The notes under the pieces are model-generated. The model did no database searches. It had not been told where the DNA came from and saw only the letters and a program-made list of their open reading frames with translations. The position numbers and the translations under genes are program-made. From NCBI GenBank assembly GCA_964369965.1, contig CAYJGF010000014.1, forward strand, positions 1 to 64,000: a stretch of 64,000 bases of DNA, written 5' to 3'. The stretch comes from CAYJBH01 sp964369965. GTDB lineage: Bacteria > Bacillota > Clostridia > Oscillospirales > Ruminococcaceae. Shown here in pieces: positions 24,585 through 33,089 of the stretch (position 1 is the stretch's first letter; every line of letters starts with the position of its first letter).

Positions 24585-25622
24585 ATGTCATTCACCACCA
24601 ACCCTGCTATAATACCAAAAGCACGGGGTATGTTCAGTGACAGGATAAGCCGCGAGAGCTACGGCGAGCTTTGTCGCAAACGTACCGTGGGTGAAATTGC
24701 GCGTTATCTTAAAGCCCACCCATATTTTGAAAACAGCCTTGCCTCACTCTCGGAGCAGGACCCTCACCGCGGTCAAATAGAGGAGCTGTTGCGCAAAGAT
24801 ATATACATAAAATATGAGCGCCTTGCACACTATGTCCCACGCGGTGATGAGTTTGGCAGGTTTTTTATCTTCAATTGTGAGGTGAGTGAACTTCTCCTTG
24901 CGCTCTCGCTAATATCCTCGGGCGGTGAAAAGCGATACATCTCCAGCCTGCCCTCCTTTTTAATACAAAAGCTCGGTTTTGACCTTCTTGAACTCGCCAA
25001 GGTGAGTGACTATGAGGGGCTTTTACGCGTGGTGGCGCACACCCCCTACCATCGCACTTTGGAGGAAATACGCGACCTGCCACCCACCCGCCGACTGCTC
25101 GCCGCCGAGACTAATCTTCGCACCCTCTACTATCGCACCGTCTTTAAAGGGATAGAGGACGGTGTGCCAAAACCCCAACAGCGCATGGTTAAAAAGCTGT
25201 TTTTGGAGGAGCTGGAGCTATCCAACATAAACACCCTGATACGGATAAAGAAGTTTTTCAAAAAAGCGTTTACTGCAAATGAGCTGAAAAATTTGATGAT
25301 ACCTCACAGCTATCTCATCTCCAAAAAAAGATTGTATGAATTGTGTGAGGCGGAGGATTTCCCATCTCTTTGCACCATGCTTGAATCGTGGGGGGTCGGG
25401 CGACGTTACGGCAATCCTGCGTCGGAGAACTTTTTAATAGACCAACAGAAAAAACGGTACAAAAAAGCGTTGATGATGTTGCATCTTACCACCTCGCCGT
25501 CGGTGTCACTCGCCGCATTTATTATGCTCTGTGAGTTGGAACGACTTAACATAGTTAACGTTATCGAGGGGGTCAGGTACAAACTTCCACCTGCCGAGAT
25601 TGAGGCACTTTTGAGGGGCTAA
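24585..25622 (+). CDS. ntpC: V-type ATPase subunit C (AC39 family)
   Basis: A 345-residue, mainly helical protein matching the bacterial V-ATPase subunit C/AC39 family, which links the central rotor to the membrane ring. Helical segments include TVGEIARYLKAHPYFENSLA, NIYIKYERLAHYVP-like regions and the repeated ELELSNINTLIRIKKFFKK. The ATG at 24585, preceded by AAGGA, is preferred over the TTG two codons earlier. It comes before subunit I, an order different from the I-K-E-C order of Enterococcus. Confidence 0.82.
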   Translation: MSFTTNPAIIPKARGMFSDRISRESYGELCRKRTVGEIARYLKAHPYFENSLASLSEQDPHRGQIEELLRKDIYIKYERLAHYVPRGDEFGRFFIFNCEVSELLLALSLISSGGEKRYISSLPSFLIQKLGFDLLELAKVSDYEGLLRVVAHTPYHRTLEEIRDLPPTRRLLAAETNLRTLYYRTVFKGIEDGVPKPQQRMVKKLFLEELELSNINTLIRIKKFFKKAFTANELKNLMIPHSYLISKKRLYELCEAEDFPSLCTMLESWGVGRRYGNPASENFLIDQQKKRYKKALMMLHLTTSPSVSLAAFIMLCELERLNIVNVIEGVRYKLPPAEIEALLRG

Positions 25623-25661
25623 TACCTTTAGTCTACAATTTAGAAAGGAAATTACATCTTT

Positions 25662-27569
25662 ATGGCAACCGTTGCGATGAAACATGTCTATATATACGGA
25701 CTTGACACCCAACTGCCGAGGACGCTGGACGAATTTTGCCGTCTTAAGTGTTTTCACCCCGACCGCGCCGTGCAAAGCGGTGACGGCACCGGTGTGAAAA
25801 ACCCCTATCGTTCGCTGTTGCACAAGACAAACGGGCTGTTGAACGACATCGGTGTGAGCGTGGACTATGACGACTATGACGACACCCACTACGACATCGA
25901 TGAGATCGCCGAGCTGGTCAACGACACCGCCGGCACCGTGTCGGAGCTTGCACAGCGACGCGCCGAGCTAACCGACGAAATCGCGGAGTTTGATCGCGCA
26001 AAAATTCAGCTCGGTCACATCATCAACATGGGTAGCAACTTTGATAACATCTTCAAATGCAGTTTTGTCAAGGTGCGTTTCGGGCGCTTGCCCAAAGACA
26101 GCCTTGTAAAGCTGGAATACTTTGAGGATCAACCCTTTACTTTTCAGCAATACGACTTCGACGGGGAATATTATTGGGGGGTTTATTTCACCGATACGCC
26201 ACATTCCGCCGTGGTGGACAATATCTTTAATGATCTGTATTTTGAGCGCATACGTGTGCCGGACTTTGCACACGGCACACCCAAGGACTCCCTCGCCATC
26301 TTTGATATGTATGAGCGCAGTTTAAAAGAGGAACTATCCGGTCTGCCCGACATATTCGGCATTGAGGATGCTGTGGTGGAAAAGCTTAAAAATTACGCAA
26401 AATACCTCTCCTACCACGAGCGACTGTACAACCTCACCGGTCTTGCGACACAGCTCGATTATTCCTTTTATTTGTCCGGCTTTATTCCGGAGGATCGGTA
26501 TGGTGAGGCGGAACAGGCGCTTAAAAAGATAGACTCGGTGCACATGATAAAGCAAAACACCAAAAATTCCGAAATCGCACCACCCACCAAACTTAAAAAC
26601 AACAAGTTTTCAAGGCCATTTGAGTTCTTTGTCGAGATGTACGGCCTGCCGAGAGCAGGGGGGGTGGACCCGACCTTGTTCGTCGCACTGACCTATACAC
26701 TGTTTTTCGGCATCATGTTCGCCGACGTAGGGCAGGGACTGGTGCTCGCCCTTATCGGACTGTTTATCACCAAAAAGCGAAAACATGCCCTCGGGGGGGT
26801 CATGACGCGGTGCGGTATCTCCTCCATGATATTCGGTTCCGTGTTCGGCTCCGTGTTCGGTTTTGAACATGTGTTCGACCCATTTTGGCAATCACTCGGT
26901 CTGTCCGGCAAACCGATACACGCCCTCTCCTCGGAATGGGCAATTGTCATACTGCTGATTTCGGTCGGTATCGGTGTTGCGATGACCGTTGTCGTGATAG
27001 TTTTATCGCTCGTGGCGGCGCACAAGGAAGGGCGGCTTAGACATCGACTGTTTACACCGAACGGCATATCCGGCATGGTGTTCTATGTCACCGGAGTGTT
27101 TTTACTGGTCGATTCGCTGTTTTTGCACACCGGCGTACCGCTGTTTATCACCCTGCCGATACTTCTTATAAGCTTTTTTGCGATAGCGTTTGCGGAGCCT
27201 ATCACCCACCTTTATTGCGGTCACAAACTATCCGATCTCAAGTTTGGGGACGTGGTTTTGGCGGCATTCTTTGAGACATTTGAGACGGTGCTCTCCTATG
27301 TGTCAAACACGCTATCCTATATGCGTGTCGGCGGCTTTGTTCTCGTCCATGCCGGAATGATGACAGTTGTGTTTGTCCTCGCCGAGATGTCCCCGACCTT
27401 TTTCATACCGGTGGTCATCATCGGCAACATTTTCGTCATTGCGTTGGAGGGGCTTATCGCAGGGATACAGGTCATGCGTTTGGAATATTATGAGATGTTC
27501 AACCGTTTTTATCTTGCAGGTGGCACACCATTTTCACCGTTACAGATAAAATCAAACGATAATAAATAG
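25662..27569 (+). CDS. ntpI: V-type ATPase subunit I
   Basis: Membrane stator subunit, 635 residues. The N-terminal half is cytoplasmic, with coiled-coil stretches such as TVSELAQRRAELTDEIAEFD. The C-terminal half has seven or eight transmembrane helices, starting at PTLFVALTYTLFFGIMFADVG, with the family motif FADVGQGL. Later helices include ETFETVLSYVSNTLSYMRVGG with the essential-type Arg in YMRVG. Together with the K ring it forms the ion path. The protein is complete. Confidence 0.92.
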   Translation: MATVAMKHVYIYGLDTQLPRTLDEFCRLKCFHPDRAVQSGDGTGVKNPYRSLLHKTNGLLNDIGVSVDYDDYDDTHYDIDEIAELVNDTAGTVSELAQRRAELTDEIAEFDRAKIQLGHIINMGSNFDNIFKCSFVKVRFGRLPKDSLVKLEYFEDQPFTFQQYDFDGEYYWGVYFTDTPHSAVVDNIFNDLYFERIRVPDFAHGTPKDSLAIFDMYERSLKEELSGLPDIFGIEDAVVEKLKNYAKYLSYHERLYNLTGLATQLDYSFYLSGFIPEDRYGEAEQALKKIDSVHMIKQNTKNSEIAPPTKLKNNKFSRPFEFFVEMYGLPRAGGVDPTLFVALTYTLFFGIMFADVGQGLVLALIGLFITKKRKHALGGVMTRCGISSMIFGSVFGSVFGFEHVFDPFWQSLGLSGKPIHALSSEWAIVILLISVGIGVAMTVVVIVLSLVAAHKEGRLRHRLFTPNGISGMVFYVTGVFLLVDSLFLHTGVPLFITLPILLISFFAIAFAEPITHLYCGHKLSDLKFGDVVLAAFFETFETVLSYVSNTLSYMRVGGFVLVHAGMMTVVFVLAEMSPTFFIPVVIIGNIFVIALEGLIAGIQVMRLEYYEMFNRFYLAGGTPFSPLQIKSNDNK

Positions 27570-27596
27570 CAAGAGCAGAATGAAAGGAAAAAAGCA

Positions 27597-27920
27597 ATGA
27601 CAATCAAAAAGGTATTGAGAATACTTATGATAACGGCGTTTGGCGTCGCATGGCTGGCACTCGCCGTCTCGGGCGAGGAGGAGGCCGCGGCCGCCGCCGC
27701 AGACGCGAGTTCCACCGGGCTTGCCATGCTCGGCGCGGCACTCTCGACAGGGCTTGCATGTATCGGCGCCGGCATTTCGGTCGGCAACACTGCCGCCGCC
27801 GCTATCGGCGCATTGACCGAGGACCCGACAACGTTTGGTAAATCCCTTATCTTCGTTGTTATGGGCGAGGGTATCGCGCTGTACGGTATGCTTATCTCCA
27901 TCATTATCATTTTCGTTTAA
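27597..27920 (+). CDS. ntpK: V-type ATPase subunit K (rotor ring proteolipid)
   Basis: A 107-residue proteolipid. It has an N-terminal hydrophobic leader (residues 5-25), a short Glu/Ala-rich stretch and a single two-helix hairpin. The first helix is Gly-rich (LACIGAGISVGNTAAAAIGA). The second carries the ion-binding Glu in VVMGEGIALYGM. It is thus a short, one-hairpin form and not the duplicated four-helix form of Enterococcus NtpK. Tyr five residues after Glu is as in several Na+-binding rings, but the neighbouring residue is Gly, so ion specificity is undecided. Confidence 0.88.
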   Translation: MTIKKVLRILMITAFGVAWLALAVSGEEEAAAAAADASSTGLAMLGAALSTGLACIGAGISVGNTAAAAIGALTEDPTTFGKSLIFVVMGEGIALYGMLISIIIIFV

Positions 27921-27929
27921 GGTTTTTAT

Positions 27930-28238
27930 ATGAAGTATTATCTTGTCAGCGACAATGTGGACACGCTGGTCGGTATGCGGCTTGCCGGCGTGGACGGCGT
28001 CGTCGCACACACAAGTGAGGAGGTTGAAAAGGCACTGGAACACGCCTTTTCCTCTGACGAAATCGGGCTTGTGATGATAACAGGTCTGCTCGTAGAGCAA
28101 AATCGCGATCTGGTGTTCGGATACAAGATGAATCGCCGCACCCCCCTGATAGTAGAAATACCCGACCGCCACCACGGCCACGAGGCAGGCGCGGCGATAA
28201 AGAGGTATATCTATGAGGTTGTGGGGGTTAAGGTTTAG
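27930..28238 (+). CDS. V-type ATPase subunit F
   Basis: A 102-residue Rossmann-like central-stalk subunit: NVDTLVGMRLAGVDGVVAHT, DEIGLVMITGLLVEQ and TPLIVEIPDRHH. It ends with KRYIYEVVGVKV and a TAG stop. That TAG is also the first three bases of the TAGTGAATAG repeat that begins the inverted-repeat element inserted after it. The real ancestral stop may therefore have been replaced by the insertion. The protein nevertheless has normal length. Confidence 0.88.
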   Translation: MKYYLVSDNVDTLVGMRLAGVDGVVAHTSEEVEKALEHAFSSDEIGLVMITGLLVEQNRDLVFGYKMNRRTPLIVEIPDRHHGHEAGAAIKRYIYEVVGVKV

Positions 28239-28937
28239 TGAATAGTGAATAGTTAATAGTGAATAGTTGTGGTATCGCCTGCGGCGATGATTTGTAGGGT
28301 CTTGACCCTACCGCAATGCCACGATAATTTTGGAGTTTAATATGGGCATTTTGTCGGAGCGGACTGTGGAGTTCGCGGTGAATATTGTTAAATATTCTCG
28401 ATGGTTGTGCGCCGAGGAAAAAGATTATGTCCTCTCAAATCAAATCTTAAAAAGCGGTACAAGCATAGGTGCGAATGTCTATGAGGCAAACTATGCAAGC
28501 AGTAAAGCAGATTTTATTAATAAAATGCAAATAGCGCTAAAAGAAACCTCTGAAACGGAATACTGGCTGATAATATTGGAAAAATCAAAACGACTACCAC
28601 AAAACTACTCTTATCTAAAAGAAAACGTATTAGAAATAAAAAAAATGCTAATCTCCTCAATAAACACATCAAAAAAATAAAAAAGGCGAAGTTTATACCG
28701 GTGGGTGCGGGTGACCGTGGTTTCGGGAAGAGCAGAGCCCTTCCCCTACAACCCAACCGAAGGCTATCAATAAAAAAAGGAGAACCCATTTCCACATCTA
28801 TTCACCATTAACAAATTAAGATGTGCTATCGTAGCATAGCGGTAGGTTCAAAACCTTACCCTACAAACAAACCCTATAAATCCATCGCCGACAGGCGATA
28901 CCACGACTCTTCACTATTAACTCTTCACTATTCACTA
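28236..28937 (+). mobile_element. inverted-repeat element carrying a four-helix-bundle gene
   Basis: A 702-bp segment between V-ATPase F and E. The left end (28236-28326) starts TAGTGAATAGTGAATAG, continues with GTGGTATCGCC and a palindrome GCCTGCGGC, then TAGGGT and ATGCCACGATA. The right end (28815-28937), read on the minus strand, repeats the same order with few differences, so the segment is bounded by ~90-120-bp inverted repeats. Between them are a four-helix-bundle gene, the string AAAAAAGGCGAAG, a GTAGGGG-type palindrome and a second string AATAAAAAAAGG followed by end-like sequence. No transposase gene is present. Related short copies lie at 32812-33045 and 37331-37531. Confidence 0.7.
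28342..28680 (+). CDS. four-helix-bundle protein (23S rRNA IVS-type, S23 family)
   Basis: A 112-residue all-helical protein with the features of the TIGR02436/S23 family first seen in intervening sequences of 23S rRNA. Key stretches are FAVNIVKYSRWLC, QILKSGTSIGANVYEANYA, KADFINKMQIALKETSETEY and WLIILEKS. GGAG stands directly before the ATG at 28342. It lies inside an inverted-repeat element in the middle of the V-ATPase operon and is clearly unrelated to the ATPase. Its biochemical role is unknown; relatives are often found in repeated DNA. Confidence 0.85.
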   Translation: MGILSERTVEFAVNIVKYSRWLCAEEKDYVLSNQILKSGTSIGANVYEANYASSKADFINKMQIALKETSETEYWLIILEKSKRLPQNYSYLKENVLEIKKMLISSINTSKK

Positions 28938-28993
28938 AAAACCCCCCGGAGCCCCCACCTAAAACACACATCAAACCCAATTCGAGGTAAGAA

Positions 28994-29617
28994 ATGCCCC
29001 ACGGTTACAAAAAATTTGAACAATCGGTTTTATCGTCGGCGGAGAAGCAGGCGAAACAGATCATTATCAACGCTCAGAAATACCGCAGTGATGCACTTCG
29101 CGGTCTAAATGTCGTGCCGTCGGACGAGCTGGTGCGACGGCTTGATATTGTTAATCAACAGGTCGACCACCGCACCGCCAAGGCACAACAGGAGCTGCGA
29201 CGCGGTCTTTTGCTATATCGGTGCGAGCTCGCCGAGGAGATGTTTTCCTCCATCGAGCAAAAGTTGGACGATTTGAGGGCAAATGTCCTCTTTAAAAAGA
29301 ACATGGAGGATCGTTTAATCGAGCTTTCCGACGAAATAGGCAGGGCAGTCATGGACGGCGAGGATATGAAGTTGCTGGTCAAAAAGGGGGATGCAGAGTG
29401 CTTTGCTAACCTCCTATCCACCCTTGTTATCCGCTTTAATGTGGACTACGCCGCCATCAACGCGTCGGAGAATATCGAGATTGTGCCGGACGACACCATC
29501 AAGATAGGAGGTTTTGTCCTTAAAATCGGTCGTATGCGCTACGATTGCACCCTTGACTCCCGTCTTGCAAAAGAGCGTGAGCGGTTTTATGCCGGCGATA
29601 ATTTTGTCATAGTATAG
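28994..29617 (+). CDS. ntpE: V-type ATPase subunit E
   Basis: Peripheral-stalk subunit, 207 residues. The N-terminal half is a long coiled coil (SSAEKQAKQIIINAQKYR and on), which pairs with the G/H-like subunit. The C-terminal alpha/beta domain (DMKLLVKKGDAECFANLL, IEIVPDDTIKIGGFVL) binds the A3B3 head. It follows the inserted inverted-repeat element; the ATG has GAGG before it. The insertion leaves the gene intact but lengthens the intergenic space to about 750 bp. Confidence 0.8.
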   Translation: MPHGYKKFEQSVLSSAEKQAKQIIINAQKYRSDALRGLNVVPSDELVRRLDIVNQQVDHRTAKAQQELRRGLLLYRCELAEEMFSSIEQKLDDLRANVLFKKNMEDRLIELSDEIGRAVMDGEDMKLLVKKGDAECFANLLSTLVIRFNVDYAAINASENIEIVPDDTIKIGGFVLKIGRMRYDCTLDSRLAKERERFYAGDNFVIV

Positions 29618-29637
29618 AAAAAGGAATTTATAACGAT

Positions 29638-31398
29638 ATGAGAGATACTGTTTATTCGGTCAACGGACCGGTGGTCACCGTCCCCGGCAGTGACAGCTTT
29701 AAAATGTTGGAGCGCGTCGAGGTCTCAAACGCAAAACTTGTCGGCGAGGTCATCACCGTCACCGACAAGCGCACCACCATTCAGGTCTATGAGAGCACCG
29801 CCGGCATAAAGGTCGGTGAGCCGGTCGTAGGTACCGGCGCGCCACTCTCGGCGGAGCTGGGTCCGGGGCTTATCTCCAACATTTTTGACGGTATCCTGCG
29901 CCCTCTGCCCTTTTTAGAGCAAAAGAGCGGCAGTTTTATCTCCACCGGTATAGCCGCCGACAGTTTAGAGAGGGAAAAACGTTGGCAGGTCACCCTTAAG
30001 GTGAAAAACGGTGACGAAGTTAAGGGCGGCGACATCATCGCTGTATGCCCCGAGACACCGGTCATAGAACACCGCAGTATGGTGCCGCCGGCACTTTGTG
30101 GCACGCTCAGCGAGGTTGTCTCGAACGGCGAGTATACCGTCGACGACGTGCTCGCAAAACTCACCGACGAGGATGGCAACGTCCATGATTTGACGCTTAA
30201 ACAATACTGGCCCATCCGTAGACCACGCCCGGTCGCCTTTCGTCAGCCTATATCAAAACCGCTGATAACCGGTCAGCGTGTGGTGGACGCACTCTTCCCC
30301 ATCGCAAAGGGTGGCACGGCGGCAATCCCCGGCGGATTTGGCACCGGCAAGACCATGACACAACATCAGCTCGCAAAATGGTGCGATGCCGATATCATTG
30401 TATACATAGGTTGTGGCGAACGTGGGAACGAGATGACACAGGTTTTAGAGGAATTCGGCGAGCTGATCGACCCCAAGACAAACCGCCCCATGACCGACAG
30501 GACAATACTTATCGCAAACACCTCCAACATGCCGGTTGCGGCACGTGAGGCATCTATATATACCGGCGTAACACTTGCGGAGTACTACCGCGACATGGGT
30601 TACCACGTCGCCATGATGGCGGACTCCACCAGTCGCTGGGCGGAGGCTCTGCGCGAGATTTCGGGGCGACTTGAGGAGATGCCGGCGGAGGAGGGCTACC
30701 CTGCCTATCTCCCGTCACGACTTGCCGAGTTCTATGAGCGTGCCGGCTGTAGCGAAAATCTCAACGGCAGTGAGGGCAGTATCACCATCATCGGCGCGGT
30801 ATCACCGCAGGGCAGTGACTTTTCCGAGCCGGTAACACAGAACACAAAACGTTTTGTGCGCTGTTTCCTTGCACTTGATAAGGCACTCGCCTACGCACGT
30901 CACTACCCTGCTATCAACTGGAATGACTCCTACAGCGAGTATTATAACGACCTCAACAACTACTATATAAATGAGGTGGGGGAGGATTTCGTCACGCTTC
31001 GCAACCGTATGGTCGCCCTGCTCGGTGAGGAGAGCAAGCTGATGGAGATTGTCAAGCTGGTCGGCACCGACGTCCTGCCGGACAGCCAAAAGGTGACGCT
31101 CGAGGTGGCGGCGGCTATCAGAATAGGCTTTTTGCAACAAAACGCCTATCACAAGGACGACACCTATGTCCCACTCGGCAAACAGCGCCGCATGATGCAG
31201 GTTATAATGTACCTGTACGACCGCGCCTGTGAGGTGGTCGAGGCGGAAATACCTTTTTATGAACTGCGCGACTCCGGCATTTTCGACCGCATTAACCGTA
31301 TAAAATACGACGTGCCCAACGACAAACCGGAGATGTTGGACGAGTATATGAATCAGATCGACGAGATTGTCATACGCATTAAAACGGCTTTGAGATAA
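29638..31398 (+). CDS. ntpA: V-type ATPase catalytic subunit A
   Basis: Catalytic ATP-hydrolysing or synthesising subunit, 586 residues. The P-loop is GGFGTGKT (232-239). It also has the non-homologous insert typical of A/V-type A subunits, the GERGNEMTQVLEEFGEL segment and ADSTSRWAEALREISGRLEE. It forms the A3B3 hexamer with the next gene, 17 bp downstream. No truncation is seen. Confidence 0.97.
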   Translation: MRDTVYSVNGPVVTVPGSDSFKMLERVEVSNAKLVGEVITVTDKRTTIQVYESTAGIKVGEPVVGTGAPLSAELGPGLISNIFDGILRPLPFLEQKSGSFISTGIAADSLEREKRWQVTLKVKNGDEVKGGDIIAVCPETPVIEHRSMVPPALCGTLSEVVSNGEYTVDDVLAKLTDEDGNVHDLTLKQYWPIRRPRPVAFRQPISKPLITGQRVVDALFPIAKGGTAAIPGGFGTGKTMTQHQLAKWCDADIIVYIGCGERGNEMTQVLEEFGELIDPKTNRPMTDRTILIANTSNMPVAAREASIYTGVTLAEYYRDMGYHVAMMADSTSRWAEALREISGRLEEMPAEEGYPAYLPSRLAEFYERAGCSENLNGSEGSITIIGAVSPQGSDFSEPVTQNTKRFVRCFLALDKALAYARHYPAINWNDSYSEYYNDLNNYYINEVGEDFVTLRNRMVALLGEESKLMEIVKLVGTDVLPDSQKVTLEVAAAIRIGFLQQNAYHKDDTYVPLGKQRRMMQVIMYLYDRACEVVEAEIPFYELRDSGIFDRINRIKYDVPNDKPEMLDEYMNQIDEIVIRIKTALR

Positions 31399-31415
31399 TA
31401 AGGAAAGGAAAAAGC

Positions 31416-32798
31416 GTGGTAGAATACATCGGATTAAACGAGCTCTCGGGACCTATTGTGGTGCTGGACGGCGTCAAGGATGTCGCCTTTGAAGAGCTGG
31501 TTGAGATACGCACCGGACGCGATGAGGTGCGTCTCGGGCGTGTCGTTGCACTGGAGGGGGAGCGTGCTATCGTGCAGGTTTTCTCCGGCACGACCGGTCT
31601 CGGTCTTTCCGGCACAAGGACGCGTTTTACCGGACATCCTCTCGAAATAGAGCTATCGCCCGAGATGGTAGGGCGCATATTCAGCGGTGCCGGCACGCCT
31701 ATTGACGGTCTCGGTCCGGTCTACGGCGGCAAGCCTGCCGACATCAATGGCGCGCCGATAAATCCGGTCAGCCGTGCCTATCCCTCCAACACAATCACGA
31801 CCGGCGTGACCGGCATTGACACACTTATAACCCTTATCCGAGGGCAAAAGCTCCCCATCTTTTCCGGCAGTGGCATGAGCCACAACGACCTTGCGGCGCA
31901 GATTGTGCGACAGGCGCATATCGAGAGCAGTGAGGACAGCGACTTTGCCATAGTTTTCTGCGCGATGGGCGTGACCAACGACGTCGCGGAGTATTTCCGC
32001 AAGAGCTTTGAGGAGAGTGGCGCTCTATCCCGCGTGACCATGTTCATCAACCTGTCGAGCGACCCCATCATCGAGCGTATATTGACACCACGTTGCGCGC
32101 TGACAGCGGCGGAGTACCTTGCATTTGAGCTGAATATGCACATTTTGGTCGTGCTGACCGATATCACCAGCTACTGTGAGGCACTGCGCGAGTTCTCCAG
32201 CAGTAAGGGGGAAATCCCCGGCAGAAAGGGGTATCCCGGATATTTATACTCCGACCTCGCCTCGCTATATGAAAGAGCCGGCTGTATCAAGGGCAGGGGC
32301 GGCAGTGTGACACAGCTCCCCATCTTGACCATGCCGAATGACGACATAACCCACCCGATACCGGATCTCACCGGCTATATTACCGAGGGGCAGATAGTTC
32401 TCGATAGATACCTTGACCAGACCGGCATATATCCACCCATATCCGTTTTGCCGTCGCTGTCCCGACTGATGAAGGACGGCATAGGCGAGGGGTTCACCCG
32501 TGCCGACCATCCCGATCTTGCAAATCAGCTGTTCGCCTGTTATGCCAAGGTGGCGGACGCGCGAGGTCTTGCCTCGGTCATAGGTGAGGAGGAGCTGTCC
32601 GACACCGACAAGAGCTACCTCGATTTCGGCAGACGATTTGAGTCGGAATTTTTAGGTCAGGACAGTGCAGAAAACAGAACCATAGCAAGGAGCCTAAACC
32701 TCGGCTGGGAGCTGCTCTCGATACTACCGAGAGAGGAGCTGATGAGGGTGGACGAGGCATTGCTGGATAAGTATTACCGGCCGAAAAGAACGGTTTAG
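31416..32798 (+). CDS. ntpB: V-type ATPase subunit B
   Basis: Non-catalytic nucleotide-binding subunit, 460 residues. It starts with GTG, preceded by AAGGAAAGG. It has the beta-barrel N-terminal domain and the degenerate P-loop FSGSGMSHND. Family motifs include TDITSYCEALREFSSSKGEIPGRKGYPGYLYSDLASLYERAG (quoted in pieces: TDITSYCEALRE, GRKGYPGYLYSDL). The arrangement A-B-D is as in other bacteria, although an inverted-repeat element separates B from D. Confidence 0.96.
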   Translation: MVEYIGLNELSGPIVVLDGVKDVAFEELVEIRTGRDEVRLGRVVALEGERAIVQVFSGTTGLGLSGTRTRFTGHPLEIELSPEMVGRIFSGAGTPIDGLGPVYGGKPADINGAPINPVSRAYPSNTITTGVTGIDTLITLIRGQKLPIFSGSGMSHNDLAAQIVRQAHIESSEDSDFAIVFCAMGVTNDVAEYFRKSFEESGALSRVTMFINLSSDPIIERILTPRCALTAAEYLAFELNMHILVVLTDITSYCEALREFSSSKGEIPGRKGYPGYLYSDLASLYERAGCIKGRGGSVTQLPILTMPNDDITHPIPDLTGYITEGQIVLDRYLDQTGIYPPISVLPSLSRLMKDGIGEGFTRADHPDLANQLFACYAKVADARGLASVIGEEELSDTDKSYLDFGRRFESEFLGQDSAENRTIARSLNLGWELLSILPREELMRVDEALLDKYYRPKRTV

Positions 32799-32811
32799 AC
32801 TTAAGATTTTT

Positions 32812-33045
32812 ATTTGTGAATGGCTTATTAGATTAATGACTAATGGTGAATGGCTTATTAGACTAATGACTAATGGTGAAAGGTTAAGGACTAATGGAAA
32901 CGGCTTCGCCTTTTTTATTAATAAAATACTATGATGTGATATTGTGCATTGTGGCAGAGTTGAGACCTTACTCCACAAACAAACCCTATAAATCATCGCC
33001 GCAGGCGATACCATCACCATTCACCTTTCACCATTAGCTCTTAGT
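32812..33045 (-). repeat. short inverted-repeat element, copy between V-ATPase B and D
   Basis: A 234-bp member of the same family, in the opposite direction. Read on the minus strand it has GGTATCGCCTGCGGCGATG, TAGGGTTTGTTTG, CCACAATG and then AATAAAAAAGGCGAAG followed by TTTCC, as in the other copies. The ends are made of repeated GACTAATGGTGAATGG-like units, not TAGTGAATAG. It has no gene between CCACAATG and the AATAAAAAAGG string. It fills the gap between subunits B and D. Confidence 0.65.
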
Positions 33046-33089
33046 CAAAACAGCCCCTCTCCTACATCGCACTAAAAAATGAGGTACAC

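Noticed and set aside
26334..27076. Antisense frames in V-ATPase subunit I
   Set aside because: No domain, no start signals, and fully covered by a well-conserved gene.
28236..28275. TAGTGAATAG direct repeats considered as a CRISPR array
   Set aside because: The units are about 8-17 bp without unique spacers, occur as inverted ends of elements, and no cas genes are present.
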